This document shows, piece after piece, positions 36,520-48,265 of a stretch of DNA of 64,000 nt. Numbering within the stretch: position 1 is the first letter of the stretch; every line of letters starts with the position of its first letter. The notes beneath the pieces are model-generated. The model was not told the DNA's origin, ran no database searches, and saw nothing but the letters and a program-made list of their open reading frames with translations. Made by a program: the position numbers and the translations under genes. Origin of the DNA: Chamaecrista fasciculata (taxonomy: Eukaryota; Streptophyta; Magnoliopsida; Fabales; Fabaceae); contig QANZ01014325.1 of assembly GCA_003254925.1 (NCBI GenBank), positions 22,435 to 86,434 of the forward strand, written 5' to 3'.

Positions 36520-39500
36520 CTACTCGAATACCGAAATACTTCCATCCCAAGAGCATGAAGCAATAGTATTAGGTATAATAGGATGGAAAGCAATGTCTAA
36601 GCATGCTTGGTCATATGCCTTGATTTTCTTAACAACATTAGATGACTGATAATCATAAATATAAATACAACCATCTGAAGAACCAGAGGCTAGCCTCTTC
36701 CCATCCAGACTGAAATTGCACTTAATTGGGAATCCAGATACCCCGTGGCTCTCATATCTCTTGTATTTGTTTAGTCTGAATGGCGGAGTTGTACTAAAGA
36801 TTGCAATATAATTCCCGTTTGATTGGGCAACAAAAGTAGAGTCAAATGGATGGCACCTTACACAGGGACAGGTATAAGCTTCAACATAAACCTGATTCAG
36901 AAGAATAGTAAGCTTATTTAGATTCTGAATTCACAAAGACAAAACATTCATAAGATTCATAACAAGTTTGCATATACATAAGGTCAAAACAGCAGTAACA
37001 GATGAAATGGAATACAGTGGTATGCTGCTCATGAAAAGAACGGATCATAAAATACACTATTGAGATTTGGAAATAGTGGAGGAATTTCTCACTTGATTAG
37101 ACAGCGGAACCTGTCTTGACACATCCCAAACAATAATGGAATTCTCACTAACATTGCTCCCGGATACATCGCTAGAAGAAATGAATTGCTTCCCATTGAT
37201 TGTAAACTCAACATCCAGAATAGGACCTAAACTGCGAGAAAAGCTATGGGCTTCTTTACCAGTTCTGATATCCCATAGTGTAATTTGACCCTTAGAACCA
37301 CCAGAAAGAAAGAGGTTTGGATTATCCGGATGGAACTTTAAGACTCCAACGATTTGGTCTTCATTGAATACTTGAGTCTCAAACCCCTTTTCTACATCAA
37401 CCAACCTTGATGTGCAATCATATCCACAAGAAAGTATAAAGTGTCCTTGCTGAGACCATTTCACATCTTTCACTGCTGCACTGTGAAAGTTTAACACACG
37501 TGCTTTCTTTTGATGTCTGCTCCACACATTCCAAATACAAACCACATGGTCCATTCCAGCAGATGCAAGGAGATGAGCTGTAAGCTAAATCTAGTGAACA
37601 GGTTAATGCAAATAATGTAAACAAGGCCAAAATGCACAAAACAGCCAGAAAACTCATTAAAATTTGAAAAGCGAAAATACCTCCAAAACTTTTGATTTTT
37701 TTGCAAAAGATCTCTTATTAATTTTTTAAATTTAAGAAAATCAAAATCCTCTTTAATATTCTAATTGTTGTTCTTCGAACTAACAATTAGTTAATACTAC
37801 ATTTAAGAATAAGAAAAAAAAGTGATATTTCACATGAAGAACTTAATTTTTATTTTTATTTTGCATAAAATCAAAAGTTTAGAGTCTTTCGTCATTTTTC
37901 AAGTTCATGGAGTTTCATAAACAATATTAAAGTTCTGTAGCATTTTGTGCATTTAAGCCTAAAAGCAATAAGAATGTTTCCTCTCTCTAGCAGCACTTGT
38001 CAACACTGAATTTGAATTTATTACAACAAAAGCATGTTTTAAGCAGTAACTCAATTATAATAAACTCTTCTATCAAAAAGGAAACATGTAAAGGATATCA
38101 GTCCATCCTCAAAGAAGATCATCTCACAAATCAGAACAGCAATTATCAACAAAGAGGACTAACCATATGTTGGAGACCATTGTATAGCATTGACAGCTTT
38201 TGTATGATCAGATAGAGCCACAGACAGCTTTTCAGGTATCAGGTTCAGATTTTGATGACCCTTTGATTTGTTTCTCAACAATGACAAAATGTTATGAGGT
38301 AGATCAGTATCTGAGATACTACCTATGATTATGAATAAGAACAAAAACAAGATCACCAGAGGAGTTACCTTGCTGTTGAACAAAGTTCAACCTAAATGCA
38401 GATATTAGTATAAAATGTTCCTCATATATATGTCTAAAGAAACTACAAACAAGAAAAGGTCCATGATAAGAGTAATCAAGAAATTGCAAATTATGGAGAC
38501 CCATCACTCAGCCCCCAATACAGTATTGGTACGCTAATGCTGCATGCTTCCATATAAGCAGCTAGTCTCCTACTTTTTAATTGATATACTTCACTAATTA
38601 GCAGTCCACGACTTTATACTGGGCCTTCAACAAAGATAAAACCTACTCCCACAGACATTTTCTTTTAGGAAAGAAACAATAATACAACCAAGTTCATGTA
38701 TTTACCGTGCTAATGGACATATATAGTTATATCATCAGAAGCCTTTTCATTTCAAAAGAAGAAACTCTATTATAAGAAAAGAATTACAAAAGGGGTTCTT
38801 CGAAAAACTGACAAGCTGAACACAACAAAGAAGAGATGAAAAAAATCTTATACCAAAGCAAGCCTTAAAAACCAAGCATTCAGATCCTACCAAGAACACC
38901 ATAGCACAGAAAAAAGCACCCTGCCATAGGACTTTACCTACCTCAACTTTTAGGGAACACCCAAAATTTCCCAAAGTCACCAAAAATCCTATTCCAAGTA
39001 TAGTTGGCAGCTAGGCAATGTAGAAATACTTGTTGTGGGTATTTATTAAATCTAACAGCAGATAACTCACATATCAAGTCTAGCTAGGTTTGAAAAGCAG
39101 AAAGACTGAGCAGTTGAGTACAACTATCCAATTTATGGAATTGAAATTGGAGGGAGTATTCAAGTTCCATAAGGATTTGTCAAAAAGGAATTGAAATTCT
39201 CTTTGTTCTGAGAATGGGTAAGAATACAGAAGAATAAAAATTAAATATCCTCCTATACAGTTCGGAAGACCCAAAAAACTGAATTCAGAAAAAGCACATA
39301 TCCCTCATAGTCAAGAGTCCAAATCTTCTATCCAAATAAGAAGTCCCTTTTTCTCCCCTTAAAGTACATCTCCTTTGGTAATCCCAAGAAAGTGCTCTCA
39401 CCAAGAGGTTTGAATTTGAAGTATTTTTGTTGTTGTTTGACTTATTTTCCATTGCTATTAAGATCACTTGTAAGATTGTAAGATTGGGTAGGATTGCAAT

Positions 39501-40742
39501 TTTGTAAGCAAGATTATAGGATTGTAAGATCCTACCCATGCCATATTTTTTCCACTGAAAAGCCTAAAACAACTTTTTTTTAGAAAAATAAAAGGAATGG
39601 TTTGCACCAAAAAAGAATAAATAACTTAGTCTTAGGGGTTCTTAATCAGAAATTGAATGGAAGAAAGGTTACAAAATACAAATACAATAGAGCCTGTGTT
39701 CAACTAAGAAGATGCTTCTTTTGATGATGAATAGAGGTGAAGATAAGGATGGAACATGAGAATATGCACTATTCGAAATTAAACAAGTGAAGGACGTTGA
39801 ACCTTGTGGCATTGTTGATTATTACAAGACTCATGATGATGCTAGAATTGGGAACTTAGATGATGCCACAGAAGTTGATGATGACTATGATATGTATTAA
39901 GTATGAACTTTATGTTTAGATGTTTGAAATATATTTCTTAAGTAGTAGGATTTTACGATTCTATCCAATCTTATAATCCAATCCATGACCTTTCTGATCT
40001 TGACAATTTTGTTATTTGCTACATAGTTGAATTTTTAGTGTATATGCCTGTAAGCCATAAGCCCCATTCTTCTCTTTACAAAGCAGGAAAACTCTCTTTG
40101 TAGCTGAAGAACCCTTCACTGTATGGTGTTTAGTGTCCATGCTTCTTAGGACCTAAGAGGCACGACAATAACATGGAGATATGATATCCATTTATAAATT
40201 GAAAAGTGGAGGCGTATGTATAAGAGCTAAAAAGTATCTAGACAAGGGCTCCTTTCTTTAGTGTCATGTAGCTAAGGAAATGACCGTAATAATCAGTAGG
40301 AAAAGATTTAACAGAATCTAGAAATTAAAATATACAGTCAATTAATCACACCCCCTGGCCAAAATTAAAAAGAAAAAAAAAAATTCAAGATTAAATTCAG
40401 AAATTTATGACAGCGTCAACAATTACAAAAGCTCATACAAAACCAGTTCAATCAGCAGAGGAAGAAACAAGTACCGGAAAGTGTGACGGAAGATGGAAGC
40501 GGAAGCGGTTGAGGAAGAGAGGGAGCAGCAGCTAAAAGCGCTCTTTGACGCTTGGAAATGTATCTTCCAGGAAGCGAAGGCTGTGATTGAAGCGGCAAAG
40601 AATGATTCGTCGGAGAAGGACGAAGATAGGGTTTTGGTGGCTTGCAGTCGGAGGAAGAGAGTGCTAGCTTCTGACGTTTGGATTGTTCATCGTCGTCGTC
40701 GTCGTCAGAAGCAGTGTCGTATGCGTTACAGAGAAGATCCAT
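36520..40742 (-). CDS. WD40-repeat protein, WDR25/PRP17-like, 427 aa, four exons
   Basis: A WD40 propeller protein resembling WDR25 and, more distantly, the splicing factor PRP17/CDC40; its exact function is not known. Exons are 40742-40475, 38322-38164, 37577-37093 and 36891-36520. All junctions are GT-AG, phases 1, 1 and 0 agree, and there are 428 codons with the stop. The ATG at 40742 follows an in-frame TAG at about 40782. The N-terminus (MDLLCNAYDTASDDD...) is acidic then proline-rich and probably disordered. WD repeats begin near residue 125 (SDHTKAVNAIQWSPT) and include MDHVVCIWNV, KGQITLWDIR, NSIIVWDVS, DGCIYIYD and, at the end, SCSWDGSISVFE. The small protein after the last blade ends at once, as expected. 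Intron 1 (2.15 kb) contains a probable hAT relic. Paralogy to WDR25 is judged from memory of the family. Confidence 0.88.
39470..39995 (+). mobile_element. probable hAT relic in intron 1 of the WD40 gene
   Basis: Two clusters of GATTGTAAGATCCTACCC-like sequence, near 39470-39540 and inverted near 39945-39995, suggest terminal regions. Between them, about 39830-39900, a plus-strand frame reads THDDARIGNLDDATEVDD and stops soon after, resembling the acidic tail of hAT transposases. I could not fix the ends or a target duplication. Confidence 0.4.
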
Positions 40743-41732
40743 GGCTGCTTCTACTCTTCGGCACACGATCTCCTCCTTCACCTATGTATGAGTGAGTATG
40801 ACTATAGAAATTTCGTCATAACTCATAACGTCATTTCTCTATGGGAAAATAGGAAACAGATTTTGATTTTTTTGGGTCCAATGAAACAGATTGGAAATAA
40901 AAAATTCTTTCTTTCTTTTCTTTTTCAAATCAAAATTGACAAAAGCCCAGACTTCACATTAGGTTAGTTGTTTGCAAAAGTTAGAATATCCTCATAAGCC
41001 CATTTTAGATGATATGTAGACAAACTCACATACTCCAAATTTTAGAATCTTAACTCCACAAGGATCCATTATACATCTATACACCAAAAAACAAAACCTA
41101 ATTTTTGATCTCCAAAAAGATAGTTTCATTTGCTTTTTCAATTTCTGAAATAGCAAAATACCCAAGCTAATCATGGGAAGTTAAGTTATATTTATCCATC
41201 ATTCACATGTTGTTTAAGTTATCCTTTCGGTCTTTGTAAGTTTGTTCTCACTAATTTAGAGTCAATCCGTATTATGTATTTTTTTTTTTAACTAAAAATT
41301 CGTATTATGTACCTGGTAATAAGAGTCTTATAATAAAAATAATTACATTCAGAAGGTCTTAGATTTAAGATATTACTTCAGTAGTATTAAATCACTTATC
41401 ACTTGAACTAATTTTTCATTGATATTGCTTTGTTTTTCTTTAATGATATTTATAATCTTTTTTTTGTGAGTATTTATAATCGTTTTCAATAGTCTCATAA
41501 AGATTTATCACAGCCCAAAAAGGTAAAAGAGAATAAATTCTGAATAATTTGGTGTCATTCCATTCATTTTGATAAAATATATACAATTGATTGGAGAAGG
41601 AAACATGTCTACTAGCTATCTATTGGCTAAAGAATGGACTAAAAGCCTATAGAAAGGAATATCTAAAATAGAAAAGGGCAGCCACACAAAACGAAATAAT
41701 ATTTACAACTGACTAACCTATAACCCTGAGTA
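40743..41732. other. upstream region of the WD40 gene
   Basis: It should include the WD40 gene promoter and leader on the minus strand; no clear TATA box is visible. The plus-strand frame at 40493-40795 is antisense to exon 1. No other gene is supported. Confidence 0.4.
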
Positions 41733-41744
41733 TAAGCAGTGTTA

Positions 41745-41932
41745 CCAACAAGTGTTTTGTGCAGCGGTAAGTGAGCTAAATCTCAAGTTGAGGGATCTAG
41801 GTTTGAGTCTTGGAATCAACACTGTTGGGAGAACTTTAACTGTTCGTTCCCGACCCGAATGAGATTAGTCTTGTCTAGATCGTTACATGGGTAGGTAGCA
41901 GATACCCATCGTCTATATGAAAAAAAAAAAAG
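41745..41932 (+). mobile_element. tRNA-derived SINE (188 bp)
   Basis: It has an A-box-like GTGCAGCGGTAAGTGAGC, a B-box-like GGTTTGAGTCTTGG about 40 bp later, and a body and poly(A) tail. The flanks TAAGCAGTGTTA (41733-41744) and TAAGCAATGTTA (41933-41944) are a 12-bp target duplication with one mismatch. It belongs to the same family as 45773-45950 and 48077-48250. Confidence 0.88.
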
Positions 41933-42583
41933 TAAGCAATGTTATGGACATAACAGATAAAATATAGAACTTAATATTTTACTTAAGTCCTGTAACATGT
42001 TCTCTTCGAAATGCTAAATAAGCAGCTGAGTAATCTTCTACAATCTCCTTTTACTCCAGGATCAAAAATGAATCAAGTGAGGTTCAATCAAATTTGGAGA
42101 TAAGGGATGGAGAAAAATATAGTAGATTACATGAGAGAATTCTTTTTCTTGATCTTAAAGTTACTCACAAAATTATAATTTAGTCAATATTAGAATTATA
42201 TATCCCTCCTAATAGTTCTTCCGTTCCACAAAAAATGAACTTTCTTCTCCTTTTATTCCTCCAACAATATATACCATCGAGTCCGAATAATTGGGCCTCG
42301 TCTTCGGTAATGTCTCCAAATAATTTTTTTTCGATAAAGTCCAAAGTCTAAATAAGTGTTTTTAACTCGCATGATCTACAACATACACAGCCCAAAGAGA
42401 ATTGAAAATAAAAACAAAACTTTTTATTTGGTAGTTTAACTGGTTCATGCTTTTGTTTAATTATTTTTTCAAGTCTCAAGCTAAAATTATGTTGTTTTAT
42501 ATTTTTTTTTTTGTAAAAAAACACCAAAGTAATCATTTTAAGATTCAACGAATTTTAGATGTCAAATTTTGAAGTATTATAAA

Positions 42584-43741
42584 GGGTAAATTATAGAAAA
42601 GGACATTGTGGTTTGGGCTATTTTCAGATAGGGTCTTATGGTTTAAAAAGTGTCAACTTGAGGGCTTGTGGTTTCCTCTATTAGCAAATAGGGTCCTAGG
42701 TGGTTTTTTCCATCCAAATTAACAGAATTAAGTTAGAATAAATTTTAAGATGGACTGTTTTGTGATTTGAGCATTTCTTTCTATTAAAAAAACTTAAAAA
42801 AAGACTATATTGCAATTTGGACCAACTCTAAACAAAAAGCAATTTGTGGCTTCTTCTTCCCCCAAACAATTCGTGAGTTCACTGGTCTTCTCTTCCTTCA
42901 TTCAAATTAACAATTAACAACTCTAAACATCTCCTTTTGTTGGTTCTCTTTGAAGAAGTTCTTGACCGAAATGCTCAAGAGAAAACCAAAGAATGCACAA
43001 CAAAAAACTTTATGGGGAAGAAGAAGAAGCCACCAACGGAAAACACCCACGTCCGCCGCCGACCAGATCTGTAAAGAACTCGCCGCGAACCGCCACTCTC
43101 CACCGAAGAACGATGACGTTTGAAACACGTCTTCTCCAATGCTCCAAACCCAGAAAAGCGTCGGCGACGTTCACGAACCCAGCTTTCGTCGAGTTGTTCA
43201 CGAATCCAGAAAAAAAAAAACTCAGATCTCCGCCGCGAGCCACCGCTTGCCGTCCTCCCGGAGTTGTTCACGAACCCAGAAAAAACGAACTTCTGGAGTT
43301 CCGCCTTCTTCCCTGTGCCGCTCCCGTAACGGAGGCGGAATTGGTTTATGCGGCTGTTGAAGTCATCATCGGCGACGAAGGATTGAGGTTCCGATGCCTC
43401 CGACGTATTGCACGAAGGTGGTTGGCGATTCACGTGGTGAAGGAAAGAAATGATTTAGGTGAAGATGAACGAGAAGAATGTGGGAATGAAGTAGCTTTTT
43501 TTGTTAAAATTGCAATATAGTCTTTTTTAAAGTTTGTTTTAATAAAAAAAATGCTCAAATCACAAAACAGTCCATCTTAAAATTTATTCTAACTTAATTC
43601 TGTTAATTTGGATGGAAAAAACCACCTGAGACCCTATTTGCTAACGGAGGAACCACATGCCCCCAAGTTGACACTTTTTAAACCACAAGGACCCTATCTG
43701 AAAATGGGTCAAACCACATGGCCCTTTTCTGTAATTTACCC
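42584..43741. mobile_element. Pack-MULE-like foldback element, 1158 bp, 9-bp TSD
   Basis: Terminal inverted repeats of more than 200 bp start GGGTAAATTATAGAAAAGG and end CCTTTTCTGTAATTTACCC when read along the plus strand. A perfect 9-bp target duplication, TATTATAAA, lies at 42575-42583 and 43742-43750, the hallmark of Mutator-like elements. Within the left arm a GTGGTTT-type block recurs at about 42608, 42638 and 42668. The interior, about 42845-43490, is much richer in GC than the arms and the host DNA, and carries an open frame. This is the layout of an element that has captured foreign DNA. Confidence 0.9.
42993..43520 (+). CDS. open frame inside the Pack-MULE-like element (175 aa), function unknown
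   Basis: An ATG-initiated frame runs across the GC-rich interior and into the right inverted repeat. The product is rich in Arg, Pro and Ser with no recognised domain. Internal repeats of the sense TTCACGAAYCCAG (about 43170, 43197 and 43269) give repeated NP-E/EPRKN-like peptides. The opposite strand is also largely open, which is common in GC-rich DNA, so the frame may be accidental. It may be captured host coding sequence; I do not recognise the donor. Expression is not shown. Confidence 0.3.
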   Translation: MHNKKLYGEEEEATNGKHPRPPPTRSVKNSPRTATLHRRTMTFETRLLQCSKPRKASATFTNPAFVELFTNPEKKKLRSPPRATACRPPGVVHEPRKNELLEFRLLPCAAPVTEAELVYAAVEVIIGDEGLRFRCLRRIARRWLAIHVVKERNDLGEDEREECGNEVAFFVKIAI

Positions 43742-43750
43742 TATTATAAA

Positions 43751-45759
43751 TGTTAAACATATAATATTAATTGTAACAACAGATGAGAAATGCAATGAAA
43801 AATGTAAAATTATTTTGTGCCATACATTTTGTATTATTATTTTTATAAAATTTAAATAAATAAGATCATAATTAATTTATTATCTATTTATTAAATTTGT
43901 GATATATATATATATATTTTTTTTATAAAAATACATATTTAGTTGATATTAACCTTATCACAATTTGACAATGATTGAATTATTAAACCTTAAATTAATA
44001 CCTTAATCGGTTCAATATATGATGATGGATCAGATTTTTAAAACTTTGGTTATATAACCCTCTATAATAAAGTATATGTTAATATCTTTTAATTCTTTTT
44101 CAATTTAATAAACAAAGATTAAAACCTCTTTTATTTTTTTTTTAATTTGAAATAGAAGAAATCGTTGTAGAGATCAAACTTTCTTGAATGTAGAAATGAC
44201 GTTAGCCTACTCTCTCAATATAATGATAAGTAAAGCTTTACCAAAAAAAAAAATTAATAATAATGACGAGTAAGGAAATTAAAGGAAGTATAGGGTAGGT
44301 CTACTTTGTGGTCCTCCTCAAGTCCTCATGTTTTCAGCATGCCCTTGTAACTTAAGGGGTCCCTATAGTATGTATGTCCCTTTCCTTGGTTGGTCACTTG
44401 GTCCTAATTAAACTATATTTAATAACTCTTAAATTTATTTTCTTTATTTTTTCTTAAAGAAATTATGATGTAACTGTGAGGTCATGCTGTGCTCTTTTTG
44501 GCCTATAAAATACTAACATAACTAAGGCTTCTGAATCTCGTTGGCTTGAATCATGATTTTTACTAGGGTTAATAACATAACTTTTATTGTATTCCATGTT
44601 ATTATTGATAAGCCAATCACAATATTTCATATGAAGAGGATTATTTGTTAAACTATGATAAGCCGCCAATCACAATATTTCACCTGAAAACATTATTTGT
44701 TAAACTTTGTCTTTATAATTTATTTATATGCTAATGTTATAATCCCTAAAATTTTTTATTTTTCAAGCACGGTTTTTCAAATAATCAAAACTAATATGTC
44801 TATGAATAACAATTTTTTTTTTCATTAAGCAAAAATTGATATTAGTCCACCATTTTGCAATAGTTTGTATATTTTTTATTATATGGATTAATTTTTTGTA
44901 AGATTTTTTAGTTTTATGACTAAATCTCCTATTAAAAATAATTTAATTAATATATTTGTATATTAAGTATGTATAAAGGGAGAGGGAGAGGAAAAGAGAG
45001 AGAAGCTTTTTTTTCCCTAAATTATCAGTCAGCATTAACTCATTAAGAAAATAATAATAACAAAATAATTCAAATATATTAATTAGCGTTGTCCTAAAAT
45101 GGGTGTATGATCAATTATTTGAACTACTTGTAAATAAACCAGAAGTGGAGATAATGATGATCTATAATTCTATACTACAAGAAACTGTCAGTTCTTTCTT
45201 ACACACGTAGCTCAAATAAATTAAAGTCTTGTTTAATTAATTAGTAACAGAAGATTCTTGCATAAACATCACACAGAGCTGGAGACAAATCAAAGTTATT
45301 ATGTATAAAAATTAAAAAAAGAAAGGTTTAGTGTATAAAAAAAAGGTTTATGGAGAAAAAAGGAAGGAAGGTTTTCTTTTAGGAAATGATGAGACAGAAA
45401 GAAGAAGAAGAAAATCAGGGCACAACCATAGAGAAAGAGAACAAGCAGTTTAATAAGGAACAGCTTTCAAAGGCCATCCTCAAACATTATTATTGTAGGC
45501 TTTTATAAAACTAATTAGTGGGTGCCAAATAATGACTCCAAGGAATATTAATGTTTCATCAAAGTGAGTCAATTATCCATTTGTCAAGTGTCAACTCAAT
45601 TCTCTTTTATTTTTTGTGAACATTGAGACCCAAACAGGCCACTATGATTTAGTCAAATTCTTTAGATTATATATATGTAGTCTTTCACATCATAATCAAC
45701 GAACCTCATCAGCCTTCTCCTACGTACCTAGGCCTACTTTTTTATGGTTGAAATTAATC
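43751..45759. other. gene-free AT-rich spacer
   Basis: No gene or structured repeat is supported. (TA)n near 43900 and a purine-rich stretch near 44975-45010 and 45350-45420 are the only notable features. Confidence 0.45.
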
Positions 45760-45772
45760 ACCCATATATTGT

Positions 45773-45950
45773 TTTTTTTTTTTAATGTTATGGGTTTTTC
45801 TCATTTATTCGTGTAAGCGAAGACTAATTTCATTCGGGCAACAAAGACGAAACGGTAGTACCCTCCCAACAATGTCGACTCTAGGAATCGAAACTGGATC
45901 CTCTCATCTAAGGTGTAGCTCGCCAACCACTATACCAAACACTTATTAGT
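45773..45950 (-). mobile_element. tRNA-derived SINE (about 178 bp)
   Basis: On the minus strand it begins with an A-box-like TGGTATAGTGGTTGGCGAGC and a B-box-like GTTTCGATTCCTAG, and ends in a poly(A) tail (T run at 45772-45783 on the plus strand). The flanks ACCCATATATTGT (45760-45772) and ACCCATATAGTGT (45951-45963) form a 13-bp target duplication with one mismatch. Confidence 0.88.
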
Positions 45951-45963
45951 ACCCATATAGTGT

Positions 45964-47627
45964 TTTAAATCGAGAGAGATTTCAAGCAAAGTCAATGAAA
46001 AGAAGAAAGATAGTTGAGATACTTAGTACCCATATAGTCACATATAATTAGGCACACATGTGTCAAATACTCAAATCCAAATATTCTTCTTCTAAATAAT
46101 TATACTGTCTTAAGCTGGGGAAATATAGATCATGCTTAGCTTGATCATATGTATATCAAGTTAAGAAATTATAATTATTTTGGGATAAACTTTTTGTATA
46201 AAACATTTAATTAATATAAAAAAATAAATAAAATACCATAAAAAAAGAGGAGAAAATAATAGTGTTGTAGGTGTGAGGGTTGGTAAGAATTATTAAAGGG
46301 ATTGAGATAGCATAAAGAAAGGCAGAAGTACTATAGAGTCTAGACCCTGTATATATACAGTTACTTTATGTATGTTACATACTTACATGTTAATTAATTA
46401 AAAGATTTGGTGTTCTAATTAAGTAATTAACCATAATGGTGTGGCCATTCAAAACCCTAGAACAGCATAATGGTGTCCAATAATTAATTAAATTATACCA
46501 AGTCACTAAGAGATTAAATTATACCAAGTCACTAAGAGATTAAATTAATTAGTGGATCTTACTCGAACAAGAAACCATACACGATACTTCTACCTAAAGT
46601 TCTATAAATTTTTATAACATTAATTAGATGAATTATTATGCATGCTCACTCCTAGTCTCATTAAAATTTATATCCCAAAATCCCTTACCCAACTTTTCTA
46701 AAGTAGACAAAGAACCTTTTGGCTGAGAGATAGACCAAGTGGAAATCTTAGTTGGTTTAATTTATTCGTGGGAAAATATAATTAAATGGTGGAGATAATG
46801 AGGTTTACTGTTCTGATGAGAATATTTTTTTGGTAGGTGAGTATGCAGCAAACTTATAGTTATCAAATAGAAAAAAAAAAAAATCACTTCTATGATTTCT
46901 ACGAATTGAGAGAAATTATCTTTAATTGTTGACAGATCGACACTACATAATTTAAAAAAAAATACCAAAGTGTAATTTTGGTCTATTATCTTTAGAGTAC
47001 GTAAATTGCAATCCAACCCTTTATTATTATTATTTTTTATTTTGGTCCTATATCTTTTCTAAAAATTTCACTCATTAAATCCAACAAGTGAATGTGGTCA
47101 TATTTTTATCACTTTAAGTCTGATTGCTACAACAGATAGATCAAAGTTACGGGTTATTCATGACGAGTTCTTTCTTTATCCATATGGGGTTGTTGTCAAA
47201 CGATGTCAAATTGGGCTCCAAATGTGGGTCACTCGTTTCATAGTAAAAATAGCGAAGTTGGTCATATCTATCTCTCTTGTTTCTAGTCTAATTACGGCGA
47301 GTTCAAAGCTATCAAGTTATTTTTTTATTCAATTGGGATCATCAACAAATGAAATACTCAAAGATATGACCGTAATTATCATCAACAAAAGTCTAGAAAT
47401 ACAATTTCTTGACAGAATCAATTTCGTTGGATTCGTTTCTATGAATAGGTTCATGCAATTTATTTTTTAAAACTTTATCTCTATCAATTGTGATTTCTTA
47501 CTCGAAAGTGTTATTATGGTGTTAGAATAAGAAGTTAGGTGAAATCTTTTTACTCTATTTGTTCTTAAATTTCTACCACAAGCTTATAAAAATATGTAAA
47601 TCTTAAATATAACAATCAAAATGTTAA
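45964..47627. other. gene-free spacer with a tandem duplication and a diverged foldback relative
   Basis: It contains a perfect 26-bp tandem duplication at 46490-46541. The stretch at about 47090-47420 is related, in inverted orientation, to the left arm of the foldback element at 53680 (shared CGAAGTTGGTCATATCT). No gene is supported. Confidence 0.5.
46490..46541. repeat. 26-bp tandem duplication
   Basis: Two perfect adjacent copies of a unit containing ACCAAGTCACTAAGAG. Confidence 0.92.
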
Positions 47628-47861
47628 GGGTAAATTACACTTTGGTACCCTGTGATTTGACCATATTTCACTTTGGTACCCTGTGGTTTGAAACCTGACA
47701 CTTTGGTACCATTTGGAGCTCTTTTGTAATTTTAACCATAACAAATTTTGCAAAAATTATATATTAACCCCAATTTTTTTTAAAGTTTTCATTTTATTCC
47801 CTAGATAATATGTATTCAGGGACCTATTTGTAATTTTTTGAAAATTTTGGGGTCAATATGT
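47628..47861. mobile_element. truncated foldback element (family of 17938-18367)
   Basis: It starts GGGTAAATTACACTTTGG and carries three CTTTGGTACC blocks as in the complete copy. The sequence follows that copy through the centre to GGGGTCAATATGTAA and then breaks off, so the right arm is lost. The break coincides with the start of an unrelated GC-richer segment. Confidence 0.8.
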
Positions 47862-48060
47862 AAAGCCCAAAATTTAGCAACATTTTAAAACCGCTCCTAA
47901 AGAAAAGTCAAAAAAGAAAAATTAGGCTTCAGCGGCAGCTGCAGCAGCTCTTGTGCAGAACCGCCGCTAAAACCTTCGTGCATGAGGGAATAGCGACGGT
48001 TTCCGAAAAACTGACGCTATAGCCTAAAAAAGGCCGCTACGTGCAATTTCCTTTGTAGCG
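47862..48060. mobile_element. possible CACTA-type transposon end
   Basis: The stretch has several GCGGC and CCGCCGCTAAAA-like subterminal motifs in both orientations. It ends with TTTCCTTTGTAGCG, which reversed reads CGCTACAAAGGAAA, similar to the CACTACAAGAAA terminus of plant CACTA elements. Only one end is present and there is no 3-bp duplication to test. Confidence 0.4.
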
Positions 48061-48076
48061 TAGATAACAAATATAT

Positions 48077-48250
48077 ATATTTTTTAGATAATGTCATGAG
48101 TTTTCTTCGTCTATACGTGTAACGGTCTGAGCGAAGATTAATCTTATTCGAGCAACAGAGACGAAACGGTTGTACCCTCCCAACAATGTCGACTCTAAAA
48201 ATTGAATTTGAATTTTTTCACCTAAGCTGTAGCTCACCAAGATAACACCA
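48077..48250 (-). mobile_element. tRNA-derived SINE (174 bp)
   Basis: It is the same family and orientation as 45773-45950 (shared ACGAAACGGT and CCTCCCAACAATGTCGACTC on the plus strand). It is flanked by a perfect 15-bp duplication, AGATAACAAATATAT, at 48062-48076 and 48251-48265. The B-box region has decayed. Confidence 0.88.
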
Positions 48251-48265
48251 AGATAACAAATATAT

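Noticed and set aside
40493..40795. 100-codon plus-strand frame rich in Glu/Lys
   Set aside because: It is antisense to exon 1 of the WD40 gene, whose frame has a good ATG and splice donor.
41745..41932. possible tRNA gene, because of A-box and B-box sequences
   Set aside because: No cloverleaf can be folded by eye; the poly(A) tail and target duplication show a SINE.
42975..43433. 152-codon minus-strand frame in the Pack-MULE-like interior
   Set aside because: It begins at GTG, not ATG, and mirrors the plus-strand frame in GC-rich DNA.
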